Counted from the stretch's first letter, positions 17,308-26,241 are shown. The stretch is 43,648 nucleotides of DNA from Planctomycetaceae bacterium (GCA_016795145.1 JAEUII010000003.1:1-43648); one strand, 5' to 3'. Program-made: numbers and translations. Notes: a model not told the origin generated them from the sequence alone.

Positions 17308-17925
17308 ATGCTGTCCCCAATTCAATCGTACACCGATGCAACTCCTACCGTGGCACTTCGAGTGGGACACATTCGGTGCACGGGCAAACTGTTCTGCTCA
17401 AATGGTCGCGATGCATTGATCGGAATCTCGGCCGCCGTAAAGCCGGGTGACCTGATTACTGTGATGATCGACGGTCCGCGTATCAGCGCGGAGTACACCG
17501 GTGTTGCTCATTCGATTGTTCAGGGACAGCACTACGCGAAGTGTGGCGTAACATTCCGCGAGTTCGTGCCGGAGCTGTTTCGAACAAATGACATGCCCGG
17601 TTGTGTGCGTCGAGTTCGCTTTGCCTGCTGCAGAACGGGCGTGATCAAACAATCGCTCGATCGACTGAAGATGCCCGCGACAGCCGTTGACTATTCTCGC
17701 CGCGGCCTCTCGCTTGAGACGTATCGACCGTTCCGGGAAGGCGAAGGAGTGCAGTTCGAGTTTCATGACCGCAAAACGGAGACCCGCGTGATCGAACTGA
17801 TCGTGCGCTGGTCGAAATTCAACGGCCGAATTCACTGCCTTGGATGTGAGTTGCCATTGGGGGCAAAGGGAGAATATCCCATGGCCGAGCTCGATGTGGA
17901 AGCGGCACTCACGACTATTCCCTGA
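17308..17925 (+). CDS. PilZ-like domain protein
   Basis: 205 residues, soluble. The ATG at 17308 has GGTGAG 8 bp upstream; a GTG at 17299 overlaps that site. The C-terminal half contains DYSRRGLSLET, matching the D/N-x-S-x-x-G core of PilZ c-di-GMP-binding domains, then alternating beta strands ending in GCELP. The matching RxxxR arginines are less clear; CVRRVRF about 40 residues upstream is a candidate. The N-terminal half (about 10-100) has a similar strand pattern and could be a second, degenerate PilZ-type barrel. If it binds c-di-GMP it would be an effector; no partner gene is adjacent. Confidence 0.6.
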   Translation: MLSPIQSYTDATPTVALRVGHIRCTGKLFCSNGRDALIGISAAVKPGDLITVMIDGPRISAEYTGVAHSIVQGQHYAKCGVTFREFVPELFRTNDMPGCVRRVRFACCRTGVIKQSLDRLKMPATAVDYSRRGLSLETYRPFREGEGVQFEFHDRKTETRVIELIVRWSKFNGRIHCLGCELPLGAKGEYPMAELDVEAALTTIP

Positions 17926-18084
17926 GACTCACATCCCCCATTCGTAATGTGCCTCGTGTCTCCGACGCGAGATCCCGCCACGGAGCGTCGGTCCACAGTG
18001 GCGTCAGCCTGCCATGATTTCTTAACCGCGGATGAGCGCAGATTGACGCAGATGGAAGATCCATCTGACAAAAGTGACAAACCC

Positions 18085-18180
18085 AAGGCGAGCGGGGCGA
18101 CGTCAGTCCCCTGATTGCGATTCTGCTGTTCTGACAGAAAGATGTTGGGCAAAAATATGGCGAGCGGTGCGGTGTCAACG
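18085..18180 (+). repeat. Composite repeat: AGGCGAGCGGGGCGACGT unit plus 39-bp unit, copy 1
   Basis: Bases 18085-18120 are the unit AAGGCGAGCGGGGCGACGTC with a CCCCTGATTGCGA end. Bases 18142-18180 are a 39-bp unit beginning ATGTTGGGCAAAAATATGG and ending GGTGTCAACG. The same two units in the same order recur at 18718-18809, and the first unit alone at 18308-18343 and 34847-34881. Confidence 0.85.
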
Positions 18181-18307
18181 GTGTCAACCCACCGGTACCA
18201 CTGCGATTGTCGGACAATGAACCAGTGACAGAAGATAGGAGAATCGCATACCGGAGCGTTCACACACTCCGCTCTCCATGATGGTTCGAGCTACAAAAGC
18301 AAATCCC

Positions 18308-18343
18308 AAGGCGAGCGGGGCGACGTCAGTCCCCTGATTGCGA
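18308..18343 (+). repeat. AGGCGAGCGGGGCGACGT unit, solo copy
   Basis: Identical over 36 bp to the first unit of the composite repeat at 18085, including the flanking CCCAAGG, but without the 39-bp second unit. Confidence 0.85.
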
Positions 18344-18475
18344 TTTTTTCATCCCTGCATGATTCTCATCGAGTATCCACCCGGCCGAAAAGAACGAAAA
18401 AACCAGCCCTCCTTTTGCCCCCTTCTCTCGTTTCTTTCGGCCAACGCAAGTGTTCCCCATCATTACCCCTCGGTC

Positions 18476-18502
18476 CGTCATTCCCGCGCATGCGGGAACC
18501 CA
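18476..18502 (+). repeat. Single arm of the CGTCATTCCCGCG palindrome
   Basis: Matches the left arm of the 8621-8687 inverted repeat except for one changed and one shifted base in the centre (GCATGCGGG for GCAGGCGGG). No second arm follows, so it is a half element. Confidence 0.8.
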
Positions 18503-18587
18503 TCAACGCGTTTTTGAAACCGCGAATGGACGCGAATCCACGCGAATAACGCAAAGCAAATCAGGTCAGTGGATCTCGTGCAGTTCC

Positions 18588-18671
18588 GGGCCAACGGCCC
18601 ACCCATTTACCTAGCCTGGGCCACTCGGCCCAGGTCTCAGAGTCACCACGATGACAAAGCCCCAAAGGGGC
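18588..18671. repeat. Cluster of three short palindromes
   Basis: In order: GGGCC-AAC-GGCCC-type palindrome at 18588-18600, CCTGGGCC-ACTC-GGCCCAGG at 18615-18634, and GCCCC-AAA-GGGGC at 18659-18671. All are perfect or near-perfect short stems. Together they look like a REP-type unit, but no second copy is in the window. Confidence 0.7.
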
Positions 18672-18717
18672 GGCCGTTCTGCCTCCATCGGTCCCACAAC
18701 GGCAACTCCCAGTCACA

Positions 18718-18809
18718 GGCGAGCGGGGCGACGTCAGTCCCCTGATTGCGATTTGTTCGGACAAAAAAATGTTGGGCAAAAATATGGCGAGCGGTGCGGT
18801 GTCAACGAG
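18718..18809 (+). repeat. Composite repeat, copy 2, abutting the recombinase fragment
   Basis: The first unit (18718-18753) and the 39-bp unit (18771-18809) match copy 1, with a different 17-bp spacer. The 39-bp unit stops exactly where homology to serine recombinases begins, so the repeat boundary and the truncation point of the recombinase coincide. Confidence 0.85.
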
Positions 18810-19037
18810 GGGATCAGCCTCGAGGCACAGAAAGCCAGAATCGTCGCGTGGTGTGAATTGAACGAGTGCCAGCTTGCTGGCGTCTACGTTGACGCCGGCA
18901 TTTCCGGAAAGCGTGCGGATAATCGTCCGGAGTTGCAAAAGGCCATCGAGGCGGTCGTTAGGTGCCGTGGCGTCCTGCTGGTCTATAGCCTGAGCCGCCT
19001 GGCTCGCAGCACAAAGGACACGCTGTCGATCAGCTGA
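18809..19037 (+). pseudogene. Serine recombinase (resolvase family) remnant
   Basis: About 75 codons read EGISLEAQKARIVAWC, then VDAGISGKRADNRPELQKAI, then GVLLVYSLSRLARSTKD before a stop. This is the middle of the catalytic domain of a large serine recombinase. The N-terminal segment that carries the nucleophilic serine (a YxRVST-type motif) is missing and is replaced by the 39-bp interspersed repeat. The rest of the catalytic domain and the DNA-binding domain are also missing. The frame ends 21 bp before the 3' end of tRNA-Lys. It is a fossil of a mobile element, not an active enzyme. Confidence 0.85.
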
Positions 19038-19058
19038 AAGAAACACTGGGAAAGCAAA

Positions 19059-19131
<73 letters not shown>

Positions 19132-19381
19132 CCAAGTGCGTCTGTGTTCGAGATTTTTGCAGTGATTCGGCAAAATCAATGGGCCGAATCCAACGAAATC
19201 CTCGCGAAGGGCAGGAAGTCTACCGTCGAAGTGCACCCAGGGCAACTCGCTGGATTACCGAAGTTTGCCGTCTCGATTCATGGAACTCCCAGTGTTTTTG
19301 CCCGCTTTCACGCGCGGTGGACGTTTCAGACACTTCGAATCTGGCCGGGACGTGCGAGACGTTCATTTCCTCGCCCGCGGT

Positions 19382-20224
19382 TCAGCCGGCTTCCACGCGA
19401 GCCTTCTCGGAACTCTGAAGCTCCTTCGTCAACGCATCAATACGCAGCAGGACGCGGTGGATTTCAGTCTTTTTCCGAAGCTTCTCCAGGTACGCAATCG
19501 CGCTGCTGATATTCTTTGTGCCCATGCGGCGAGCTTTTTCCAGCCGCACATCCCAAATGGCATTCTCCATCATCGCCTGGGCCGATTGCCGCTTCTGCTC
19601 GGAGGAATCCAGGTTCAGCTTCGCCTGCAGAAGATCGTAGAGTTCCTTCTTTGCCGCTGTATCCAGGGATGAGTTTTCGATTTCTTCGACCAGCTGCTGA
19701 TAATGTTCCAAAGTCTGATTCAGATGCTCCATCACAATCTCGCAGCTTCGTACAGCCGAGACCTGCAAGGCTGAACGCAGCTCCTGCAGTGCTTTCTGGT
19801 TTGCAACCGCGGCTGACTCCTTTTCCAGGATGTACGTCGCCTGAAGCCTGGCCGTCAAACGGGCTCGCTCTTCCTGCATTCGATGGCGCCGATGGAGCAG
19901 TGAGAGTGTCTTGTTGCGTGCTCGGCGAAGTAATCGATGTTCGCTCCAGATCGTCAGCGAACGCGGCCACAGCACGCCGAGTATCTGAATGAAGATGGTC
20001 ATCAGCACAACGCCCGTCACACACAGCAATGTGACGATACCAAATGTCAGCAACCCTCCTCGCAGCATGCTGAGATCAAATGTTCGGCGAGCAATACCGA
20101 GCGAATACACGGCCGCGCCGAACACGGCACCGGCGAGAAACAGGAACGTCCCTGCTCCCATCAGCACGCGCAGGTCCGGTCCTTCCGGCTCATTGGTATT
20201 GTCTGGGCGACCCGGTTCCGGCAT
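19382..20224 (-). CDS. Membrane-anchored coiled-coil protein
   Basis: 280 residues. After a polar start come two transmembrane helices (about residues 20-43 and 55-85). The remainder (about 95-275) is long, highly charged helix with heptad character, rich in Gln, Glu, Leu and Arg, and should form a cytoplasmic or periplasmic coiled coil. I do not recognise the family. It follows moxR by 27 bp and, with glnA, forms a three-gene minus-strand run, so it may be the membrane target or partner of the MoxR ATPase. That link is inferred from position only. Confidence 0.7.
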   Translation of the reverse strand: MPEPGRPDNTNEPEGPDLRVLMGAGTFLFLAGAVFGAAVYSLGIARRTFDLSMLRGGLLTFGIVTLLCVTGVVLMTIFIQILGVLWPRSLTIWSEHRLLRRARNKTLSLLHRRHRMQEERARLTARLQATYILEKESAAVANQKALQELRSALQVSAVRSCEIVMEHLNQTLEHYQQLVEEIENSSLDTAAKKELYDLLQAKLNLDSSEQKRQSAQAMMENAIWDVRLEKARRMGTKNISSAIAYLEKLRKKTEIHRVLLRIDALTKELQSSEKARVEAG

Positions 20225-20251
20225 CTGCTCACCGACTCCTTGCGACCATCT

Positions 20252-21253
20252 TTACGTCGGGACAGGAATGCTGTCCAGAAGCGATTTCAGAATCTGAGAT
20301 GCTCGCTGACGATGATCTTCCTTCAGAACGCCCCGACACACAATCCTGTGAGCCAGCACGGGAATGACAATCTGCTTGATATCATCCGGTATGACGTAAT
20401 CGCGACCTTCACAGTATGCCATCGCCTGAGCAGCTCGGTACAGCGTCAGCGCCCCGCGAGTGGAAATCCCCAGAGTCAGTTCCTGATGCCGGCGAGTCTT
20501 CTCGCACAGGTCCAGCATGTATTCGGCCAGCGACGTGTTCACTCGAACCGCCTGAACCTGCCTCTGCATCTCCAGAACCTGCTCCCCCGTTGTTGCCGAA
20601 CTCAGCGAATCCACCGGTTGTCCCGAGCGATGCCGCTGCAGAATTTCCAGTTCGGCCTTCCGATCCGGATAGCCGACGCTCAGACACATCATGAAACGGT
20701 CCAGCTGGTTTTCAGGAAGCGGATACGTGCCTTCGAACTCGTACGGGTTCTGAGTCGCGATGACCAGGAATGGTTCGGACAGCGGGTGAGTCGTTCCTTC
20801 AATCGACACCTGTCGTTCGCTCATCGCTTCCAGCAAGGCGCTTTGGTTACGAGGCGTCGTGCGGTTGATTTCGTCGGCCAGAAGGACGTTGGTGAAAATC
20901 GGGCCAGGCCGAAATTCAAAGTCACCCGTTGCCGGCCGGTAAACGCTGGCTCCCAGAATATCGCTGGGAAGCAGGTCCGGCGTGAACTGCATTCGGACGA
21001 AGCGACATCCCAGTGTCTTTGCCAGCGCACGGGCCAGTGACGTTTTTCCCAGGCCTGGAGCATCTTCCAGCAGGATGTGACCACCGGCTAACAGCGAGAC
21101 AACAGAGAGTTTGACGGTCTGTTGTTTCCCCAGAACAGCGGATTCCACATTGGAAATAATACGACGAACTACCTCGTGACTCACATCGTGCTCCGAAACC
21201 AGCGTCAGAATCTGCCTGAGGGCGGCGGAGTCTAGTGAATCCGCCACGTGCAT
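20252..21253 (-). CDS. MoxR-family AAA+ ATPase
   Basis: 333 residues with the full MoxR layout: an N-terminal helical part, Walker A EDAPGLGKTSLA (about 63-74), Walker B VLLADEINR (about 123-131), sensor 1 VIATQNP, the arginine region YPLPENQLDRFMM and a C-terminal lid domain (about 230-333, with GISTRGALTLYRAA). MoxR ATPases act as chaperones that insert metal or mature protein complexes, usually with VWA-domain and DUF58 partners in the same operon. Neither partner is present; the neighbours are glnA (32 bp upstream) and a coiled-coil membrane protein (27 bp downstream). Confidence 0.95.
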   Translation of the reverse strand: MHVADSLDSAALRQILTLVSEHDVSHEVVRRIISNVESAVLGKQQTVKLSVVSLLAGGHILLEDAPGLGKTSLARALAKTLGCRFVRMQFTPDLLPSDILGASVYRPATGDFEFRPGPIFTNVLLADEINRTTPRNQSALLEAMSERQVSIEGTTHPLSEPFLVIATQNPYEFEGTYPLPENQLDRFMMCLSVGYPDRKAELEILQRHRSGQPVDSLSSATTGEQVLEMQRQVQAVRVNTSLAEYMLDLCEKTRRHQELTLGISTRGALTLYRAAQAMAYCEGRDYVIPDDIKQIVIPVLAHRIVCRGVLKEDHRQRASQILKSLLDSIPVPT

Positions 21254-21285
21254 TCCACAGGCTCAGTACGTCATCCGGCTCCAGA

Positions 21286-22707
21286 TTAGCAGTCAAAATA
21301 GAGAGCAAATTCGTAAGGATGTGGCCGCTGCTGAATTGCCTTCACATCGCTGTCTCGCTTGTGTCGAATCCAGCGTTCGATCACGTCAGGTGTGAAGACG
21401 TCGCCAAGCAGCAGGAATTCGTTATCCCGCTCCAGAGCTTCCAGAGCGGCCTCAAGCGACGATGGCGTACATTCAAGGCCTGCTCGCTCTTCCGGAGCCA
21501 GATCGTAAAGGTCTTTATCCTGAGGCTTGCCCGGGGAGACTCGATTCTGAATGCCATCCAGCATCGCCATCAGAATCGCGGCGGTCGCAAGGTAAGGATT
21601 GCACGCGCCATCTGGACACCGAAACTCCAGGCGTCGACGCGATTCCTGTCCCGACACGGCGGGAATACGAATAGCGGCTGATCGGTTTCGATAACTGTAG
21701 GACACATTGACGGGCGCTTCGAACCCGGGTGTCAGTCGTCGATAGCTGTTCGTTGTGGGGCAGCAGAATGCGAGCAACGCGGCCGCATGTTTCAGAATGC
21801 CGCCCATCGCAAACATTGCCTGTTCGCTCAGACCGCCATAGCCACTGCCGGCAAACAGCTGTTGTTCGCCCTGAAACAAAGACAGCCCCATGTGCAGCCC
21901 GGAGCCATTGTCATTCCAAACCGGCTTTGGCATAAACGTCGCCGTGCGACCATGTCGGTGAGCGACATTCCGAACGATGTACTTCAGTCGCTGAAGATTG
22001 TCGGCCGTCCGAACGATGGTGTCGCCCTTCAATGAGACTTCGCATTGTCCGCCGGATGCGACTTCATGATGCTGGCCTTCAGTGCGAATGCCGCTGTCTT
22101 CCAGAGTCATCATGATCTCTGTGCGAAGATCCTGAAACGTGTCGACGGGTGGAAGAGGCAGATAGCCTTCGCGGTGACGAATCTGGTTTCCGCCTCCGCT
22201 CCTGGCTGCTCCCCGATTCCATTGTCCTTCGCTGCTGTCCAGATAATAAAAGCCCTCATGCTCGCGCTGGTCAAAACGCACGCTGTCAAAAACAAAGAAC
22301 TCGGCTTCTGCCGAAAAAACGGCGCGGTCAGCGATGCCGGTTGACTGAAGATAGTTTTCTGCCTTGCGGGCAATGCTGCGAGGATCGCGCGGATACGTCT
22401 GATGCGTGACGGGATCTCGCACATTGCAGAGCATCGCCAGCGTCGACTTCATGAATGGATCGACAAAGCAGGTTTGTGATTCAGGAACCACGAGCATGTC
22501 GCTCTCATGAATCGCCTGCCAGCCGCGCATGGATGATCCGTCAAAGGAAAACCCATGCTCAAAACTGTCTTCCTGCAACTGTGCCGCAGGGATTGTGAAA
22601 TGCCTCTGCGCACCGCAAAAATCGGTGAAGCGAAGGTCTATCGCCTGAATCTCGCGCTGTCGACACAGTGCCAGAACTTCACGCGGTGAGAGGTTGTTTT
22701 CGGCCAT
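21286..22707 (-). CDS. glnA: Glutamine synthetase, type I
   Basis: Makes glutamine from glutamate, ammonia and ATP in the cytoplasm. The 473-residue product has the family's signatures in order: DGSSMRGWQAIHESDML, EAEFFVFD, GQCEVSL, NDNGSGLHMGLSLF at the ATP site, NSYRRLTPGFEAPVN for glutamate binding, NRSAAIRIP and RRLEFRCPDGACNPYLA. Residues DLYDLAPEE match the segment carrying the adenylylated tyrosine of the GS-I beta type (NLYDLPPEE in enterobacteria), so control by GlnE is possible. The usual PDP of the last motif reads PDG here. No glnB or ntr genes are nearby. It leads a run with moxR. Confidence 0.97.
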   Translation of the reverse strand: MAENNLSPREVLALCRQREIQAIDLRFTDFCGAQRHFTIPAAQLQEDSFEHGFSFDGSSMRGWQAIHESDMLVVPESQTCFVDPFMKSTLAMLCNVRDPVTHQTYPRDPRSIARKAENYLQSTGIADRAVFSAEAEFFVFDSVRFDQREHEGFYYLDSSEGQWNRGAARSGGGNQIRHREGYLPLPPVDTFQDLRTEIMMTLEDSGIRTEGQHHEVASGGQCEVSLKGDTIVRTADNLQRLKYIVRNVAHRHGRTATFMPKPVWNDNGSGLHMGLSLFQGEQQLFAGSGYGGLSEQAMFAMGGILKHAAALLAFCCPTTNSYRRLTPGFEAPVNVSYSYRNRSAAIRIPAVSGQESRRRLEFRCPDGACNPYLATAAILMAMLDGIQNRVSPGKPQDKDLYDLAPEERAGLECTPSSLEAALEALERDNEFLLLGDVFTPDVIERWIRHKRDSDVKAIQQRPHPYEFALYFDC

Positions 22708-23064
22708 CTTACTGTCTTCAATCTAAGGTCCAGCCCGGCCCCGCATCGCTGAGGTTCAGGCACTCGTCAGGAAACTGGAAGACGCTCGGCCGAAATCCGT
22801 CGACGGCCACTGGGTTCTTCGACGTTCCCTCGTTAGCAAAATACAGACCAGTTGTCCGCGATTCTGATGAGTCACCGATACGAGAACAAATGATCATATT
22901 CTCGAGGTCGTGGTTCCCGGGATGCAAACAACGCTGCTTAATGAGAAAACACCCCGGATTTCCTGACTCAAGCCATTCAGACGGACTCATCAGCCAGCCA
23001 ATTCGAGCATACGTCCCACAGCCCGGCTCTGTCGCGGCGAAGGGCATCATTGCCCAAAAAAAGA
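22708..23064. other. Intergenic region upstream of glnA
   Basis: 357 bp between the DUF1549 gene stop and the glnA start, both minus. It should contain the glnA promoter. A 110-codon minus frame fills most of it but has no recognisable motif and no good ribosome binding site, so I do not call it. I see no clear hairpin, sigma-54 site or repeat. Confidence 0.5.
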
Positions 23065-25551
23065 TCAGTGGTTGAACAGGAACTCGCGGCTGCTGACGAT
23101 GCCCCAGATCAGGTCCTCGACAGCCAGACGTCGCTGGTCCGCAGAAGTTTCTGCCAGCACAGCCTTGATCTCAGCCAGCTCCTTTTCCGTCGGACCCCGT
23201 GAGAGACAGGTCAGAAAGATCTCATCGACAAGGGCGTCATCGCTTGTCAGATCTTTCATCCACCTGGCCAGCCTGTTTTCCGGAACAGCAAGCTTCTCAT
23301 TCAGCGTCGTCCCGTTCGACAGATGCAGAACCTGAACCATGCTCGGTTCATCCGAACGCTCACATTCACAGGTGATGCGTCGCTGGTTTCGACCAAATGT
23401 CTGCAGGAAGTATGAATCAACTGCAGAGTCCTTCAGCTGAATGGCGCGTGTTCCTTTCGGATAGGCATCCGTCGGCTTGATGTCCGCACCAGGATAGACG
23501 ATGCGACTAAACTCGGTCGGAACTTCGGTCACCTGCGACACAGCATCGAGGAGCACTTCAGCCAACAAGCGTCGAGGGAAGTAGCGGGAATAGTATCGCT
23601 GGTCCCCCGCGTTCTCCGGCAAAGTCTCACTGCTGCGCTGATACGTTTCGGACTGCAGAATCGTTCGCATCAAAGCCTTGAGATCATACTTGCCGTCGAC
23701 CAGAGACTTTGCAGCCGCTTCAAGCAGCTCTTCATTGCTGGCCGGATTCGAGGCTCGCATGTCGTCCACCTGTTCAACGAGCCCCACGCCAAAGTAGTTC
23801 TTCCAGACTCGATTCGTGACCGACCGCGCGAAGAGTCTGTTCTGAGGCGAAGTGAGCCACTCAGCAAGATACTCGCGGCGGTCACCGGGTGCGTCAAAGT
23901 CAATCGGTTCTGCATCCAGTGGAGCGGGGCGTTGAGGTTTGCCGGTGCGCGGCTGAACCAGTTCTCCGGAAGAGACCGTCACAAGAGTTCGCAGTCCATC
24001 GCCATTGCGAGGATCTCCGCCCCAGCCTTTTGCTCGGACGCGTGAGAACAGATTTGCGAAGGCGTAGTATTGGTCGTTCGTCCATTTCTCCAGGGGATGG
24101 TTATGGCAGCGAGCACATCCAATCGAGAGACCAAGGAACGCCTGACTGACATTCTCTGCCATGTCTTCCGGAGCCTGATGACGAGCAAAGAAATTGGTCG
24201 CGCCGTTTTCGAAGCTTGATCCCCTGGACGTGACAAGCTCACGAACCATCTGGTCCCACGGAGAGTTTTTCTCGATATGTCCGCGAATCCAGCCGTAATA
24301 CGCCGAAATCGCATCGGGACGAAGCTCAGTGCCGTTCAGCAGAAGAAGATCGGACCAGCGATAGGTCCAGTAATCCACAAACTCCGGCTTCGAAAGAAGC
24401 GATTCAATCAGGCGATCACGCTTATCCGCACCGGTGTCCGCCACGAAGGCTCGCACTTCACTGCTTGTCGGCAGCGTTCCAATCGTGTCCAGATACGCTC
24501 GGCGAATGAAGACATCATCCGAACAGCGAGGCGATGGCTTCAGATTCAATCGCTGCAGCTGACTCAGCACCAGGTCATCAATGAAGTTCCTTCTGGGAGC
24601 ATTTGTGAAATCTGAAGGATCGATCGTCTGTGGAAACGGAACGGTCACTCTCGCGATGACAATCTGACTGGAGAACCAGGCCGTGACCGCACCTTCTCCC
24701 GAGCCGACAACTTTCACCAGACCATGCTCGTCGACCGTTGCAACGGCCTCATTGGACGACGTGAACTTGGCCAGGTGCGTGACGTCTTCAACGTGCCCAT
24801 CCGAATAATGAGCTCGGACAAGCAATGGCTGCTGCTGTTCAGCCGTCAGAGAGACACGCTCAGGCAACACTTCGAGTGACCGAAGACGCGCGTCAGATTC
24901 CGCCGGCGGAGCCGCTCCGGACGCGATCCATTCTGAAAGGACCTTGTAGTGAATCGAATCGGTTGTCAGCCTGAGACCGCCTTTATGAGGAGTCGCCATT
25001 GTCGGCTTGGTCAGCAACAGACTGGTCGCAGGATCCAGCAGCTCGACGCGACGCCCCTGCTGCTGTTCGACGATTGTGAAGAAGTCGCGATCAGGATCGT
25101 AACCTCGAAGAGACAGCCGAAATCCACCCTTGCCAGCCAAAGCACCGTGACAGGCTCCCGAGCTGCAACCCAGCCGCGCAAGAACGGGTTCGACATGATT
25201 GCGGAAGGACCACTGGAATGGCTGATCCATCCCGGTCACCTCGACTTTGACAACCGCCGAATCCGAGCCTTCAACGCGGACCGTCGCTGTCCCATTGGCA
25301 ACCGGATAGAGCGTTGAGCCGTCGACTCGCACGATATCCGGGTGATCGCTCTTGAGCGTCTTTCCTTCGACCTGCCCCATCGCCTGCGAGCCATCAAATC
25401 TCTCGACGAGGACTCGATGCGAAGCCGCTGGGCCGGATAACTGAATCGCCGTCGGCAGGATGCGAATCTCTTCAGCCGTACCAACAGTCGCGGCTGGGAC
25501 TGCATTCAAAAGCGCGGTCAAAAGCAAAGAACTGAACAAACGCGGGAACAT
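23065..25551 (-). CDS. Planctomycete DUF1549/DUF1553 protein with Ig-like domains and CxxCH-type motifs
   Basis: 828 residues from the ATG at 25551, which gives a standard signal peptide (MFPRLFSSLLLTALLN...). A longer frame to 25659 adds 36 polar residues. Two bacterial Ig-like (BIG2) segments lie at about 40-110 and 230-305. Between them is a cytochrome-c-like insert with CSSGACH (about 129-135). DUF1549 follows (about 320-520) and includes GCARCHNHPLEKW (Cys479, Cys482, His483), and DUF1553 fills the C-terminal third. Both motifs suggest covalent heme. These proteins are a hallmark of planctomycetes and are thought to act outside the cytoplasm with DUF1501 proteins, often in polysaccharide use. 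No DUF1501 gene is adjacent; one lies 6 kb away. Confidence 0.9.
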   Translation of the reverse strand: MFPRLFSSLLLTALLNAVPAATVGTAEEIRILPTAIQLSGPAASHRVLVERFDGSQAMGQVEGKTLKSDHPDIVRVDGSTLYPVANGTATVRVEGSDSAVVKVEVTGMDQPFQWSFRNHVEPVLARLGCSSGACHGALAGKGGFRLSLRGYDPDRDFFTIVEQQQGRRVELLDPATSLLLTKPTMATPHKGGLRLTTDSIHYKVLSEWIASGAAPPAESDARLRSLEVLPERVSLTAEQQQPLLVRAHYSDGHVEDVTHLAKFTSSNEAVATVDEHGLVKVVGSGEGAVTAWFSSQIVIARVTVPFPQTIDPSDFTNAPRRNFIDDLVLSQLQRLNLKPSPRCSDDVFIRRAYLDTIGTLPTSSEVRAFVADTGADKRDRLIESLLSKPEFVDYWTYRWSDLLLLNGTELRPDAISAYYGWIRGHIEKNSPWDQMVRELVTSRGSSFENGATNFFARHQAPEDMAENVSQAFLGLSIGCARCHNHPLEKWTNDQYYAFANLFSRVRAKGWGGDPRNGDGLRTLVTVSSGELVQPRTGKPQRPAPLDAEPIDFDAPGDRREYLAEWLTSPQNRLFARSVTNRVWKNYFGVGLVEQVDDMRASNPASNEELLEAAAKSLVDGKYDLKALMRTILQSETYQRSSETLPENAGDQRYYSRYFPRRLLAEVLLDAVSQVTEVPTEFSRIVYPGADIKPTDAYPKGTRAIQLKDSAVDSYFLQTFGRNQRRITCECERSDEPSMVQVLHLSNGTTLNEKLAVPENRLARWMKDLTSDDALVDEIFLTCLSRGPTEKELAEIKAVLAETSADQRRLAVEDLIWGIVSSREFLFNH

Positions 25552-25669
25552 GGTGGGATTTCCAGGCGAGTTCGATACGTTGAGAGACTGGTCACTGTAA
25601 AAATGAGGGCCGTGGTTGCACAACCGACCTGAACGCCGTGAATGGAATTTCACATTCAATCCAGAGTAG

Positions 25670-25689
25670 AGCGATTGTCCTCAATCGCT
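25670..25689. repeat. TCCT-loop 20-bp hairpin, copy 1
   Basis: AGCGATTG-TCCT-CAATCGCT, a perfect 8-bp stem with a 4-base loop. It belongs to a three-member family whose stems differ by paired changes. It lies between the divergent DUF1549 and cutA genes. Confidence 0.8.
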
Positions 25690-25755
25690 TCACGACACGA
25701 AATAGCCATCGTCAACGGGTTTCACGACTCCGGCGTTCTGCAGGACGTTCCGGGC

Positions 25756-25775
25756 AACGACTGAGGACAGTCGTT
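25756..25775. repeat. TCCT-loop 20-bp hairpin, copy 2 (inverted)
   Basis: AACGACTG-AGGA-CAGTCGTT, a perfect 8-bp stem. On the minus strand it reads AACGACTG-TCCT-CAGTCGTT, in line with the other copies. TT and ACAC follow. It sits 26 bp upstream of the cutA start codon. Confidence 0.8.
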
Positions 25776-25801
25776 TTACACTCTTCGGGATCCGAATTTC
25801 G

Positions 25802-26131
25802 ATGGATTCTTCCAAACTTATTGCGGTCTACACGACTGTGGCAACAGAGGACGCTGCGCAGAAGATGGCTCACGAAGCTGTCCGACAGAAGCTTGCGGCC
25901 TGTGTTCAGATCGATCCCATTAAGAGCGTCTACGAGTGGCAGGGACAAATCCACAGTGATCCCGAGTATCGCGTTTTGTTCAAGACCACTCGTGCGGCTT
26001 ACAGTGCGCTCGAGAACTTGATCCGTTCACTTCATTCCTACGAGCTGCCAGCCATCTTTGCTGTACCCGTTGAACTGGCCTCGCACGATTACCGGCAATG
26101 GGTGAACGAAAACGTTCGTCCAGCGAATTAG
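25802..26131 (+). CDS. cutA: CutA1-type divalent cation tolerance protein
   Basis: 109 residues, the usual length for CutA. It has the ferredoxin-like fold signature: IAVYTTVATEDAAQKMA, KLAACVQI, SVYEWQGQIHSDPEYRVLFKT, then HSYELPAIFAVPVE and a C-terminal YRQWVNENV. CutA forms very stable trimers and binds metals; it was linked to copper tolerance, though its cellular role remains unclear. It is a single plus-strand gene between the DUF1549 and leucine-rich repeat genes. Two small hairpins lie in its upstream region. Confidence 0.96.
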   Translation: MDSSKLIAVYTTVATEDAAQKMAHEAVRQKLAACVQIDPIKSVYEWQGQIHSDPEYRVLFKTTRAAYSALENLIRSLHSYELPAIFAVPVELASHDYRQWVNENVRPAN

Positions 26132-26215
26132 CGTGCCGTTGTTTGGTCTGTCCTGCAAACCCGAAACGTCCAACCGGTAGCCGTGCCAACTGCGAGGCGA
26201 TGTTCTGACTCCCAA

Positions 26216-26241
26216 AACCGGACGCTAGCGCGTTCCGGCTC
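26216..26241 (+). repeat. GCTAGCG palindrome family, half copy
   Basis: Bases AACCGGACGCTAGCGCGTTC followed by CGGCTC match one arm of the family also seen at 35982 and 39385. The sequence just upstream, GCGATGTTCTGAC, is shared with the 39385 copy. It lies between cutA and the 3' end of the leucine-rich repeat gene. Confidence 0.7.

Larger units (their letters stand above)
17926..18808. other. Gene-free region of interspersed palindromic repeats
   Basis: Nearly 900 bp without a credible gene, made of several repeat families listed separately. Further fragments include ACCGCGGATGAGCGCAGA at about 18027 and CCGCGAATGGACGCGAAT at about 18520, two versions of one short unit, and CACCGGAGCG-like sequence ACCGGAGCGTTCACACACTC near 18252. 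Open frames through here on both strands arise from the repeats: two minus frames both read LPNIFLSEQ because they cross two copies of the same 39-bp element. Confidence 0.75.

Noticed and set aside
19937..21040. 367-codon plus-strand frame across moxR and the coiled-coil gene
   Set aside because: It runs opposite two well-supported genes, and its composition (many His, Arg, Gln) is typical of an antisense shadow.
22718..23050. 110-codon minus-strand frame upstream of glnA
   Set aside because: No motif, no good ribosome binding site and an odd composition; it fills a promoter region.
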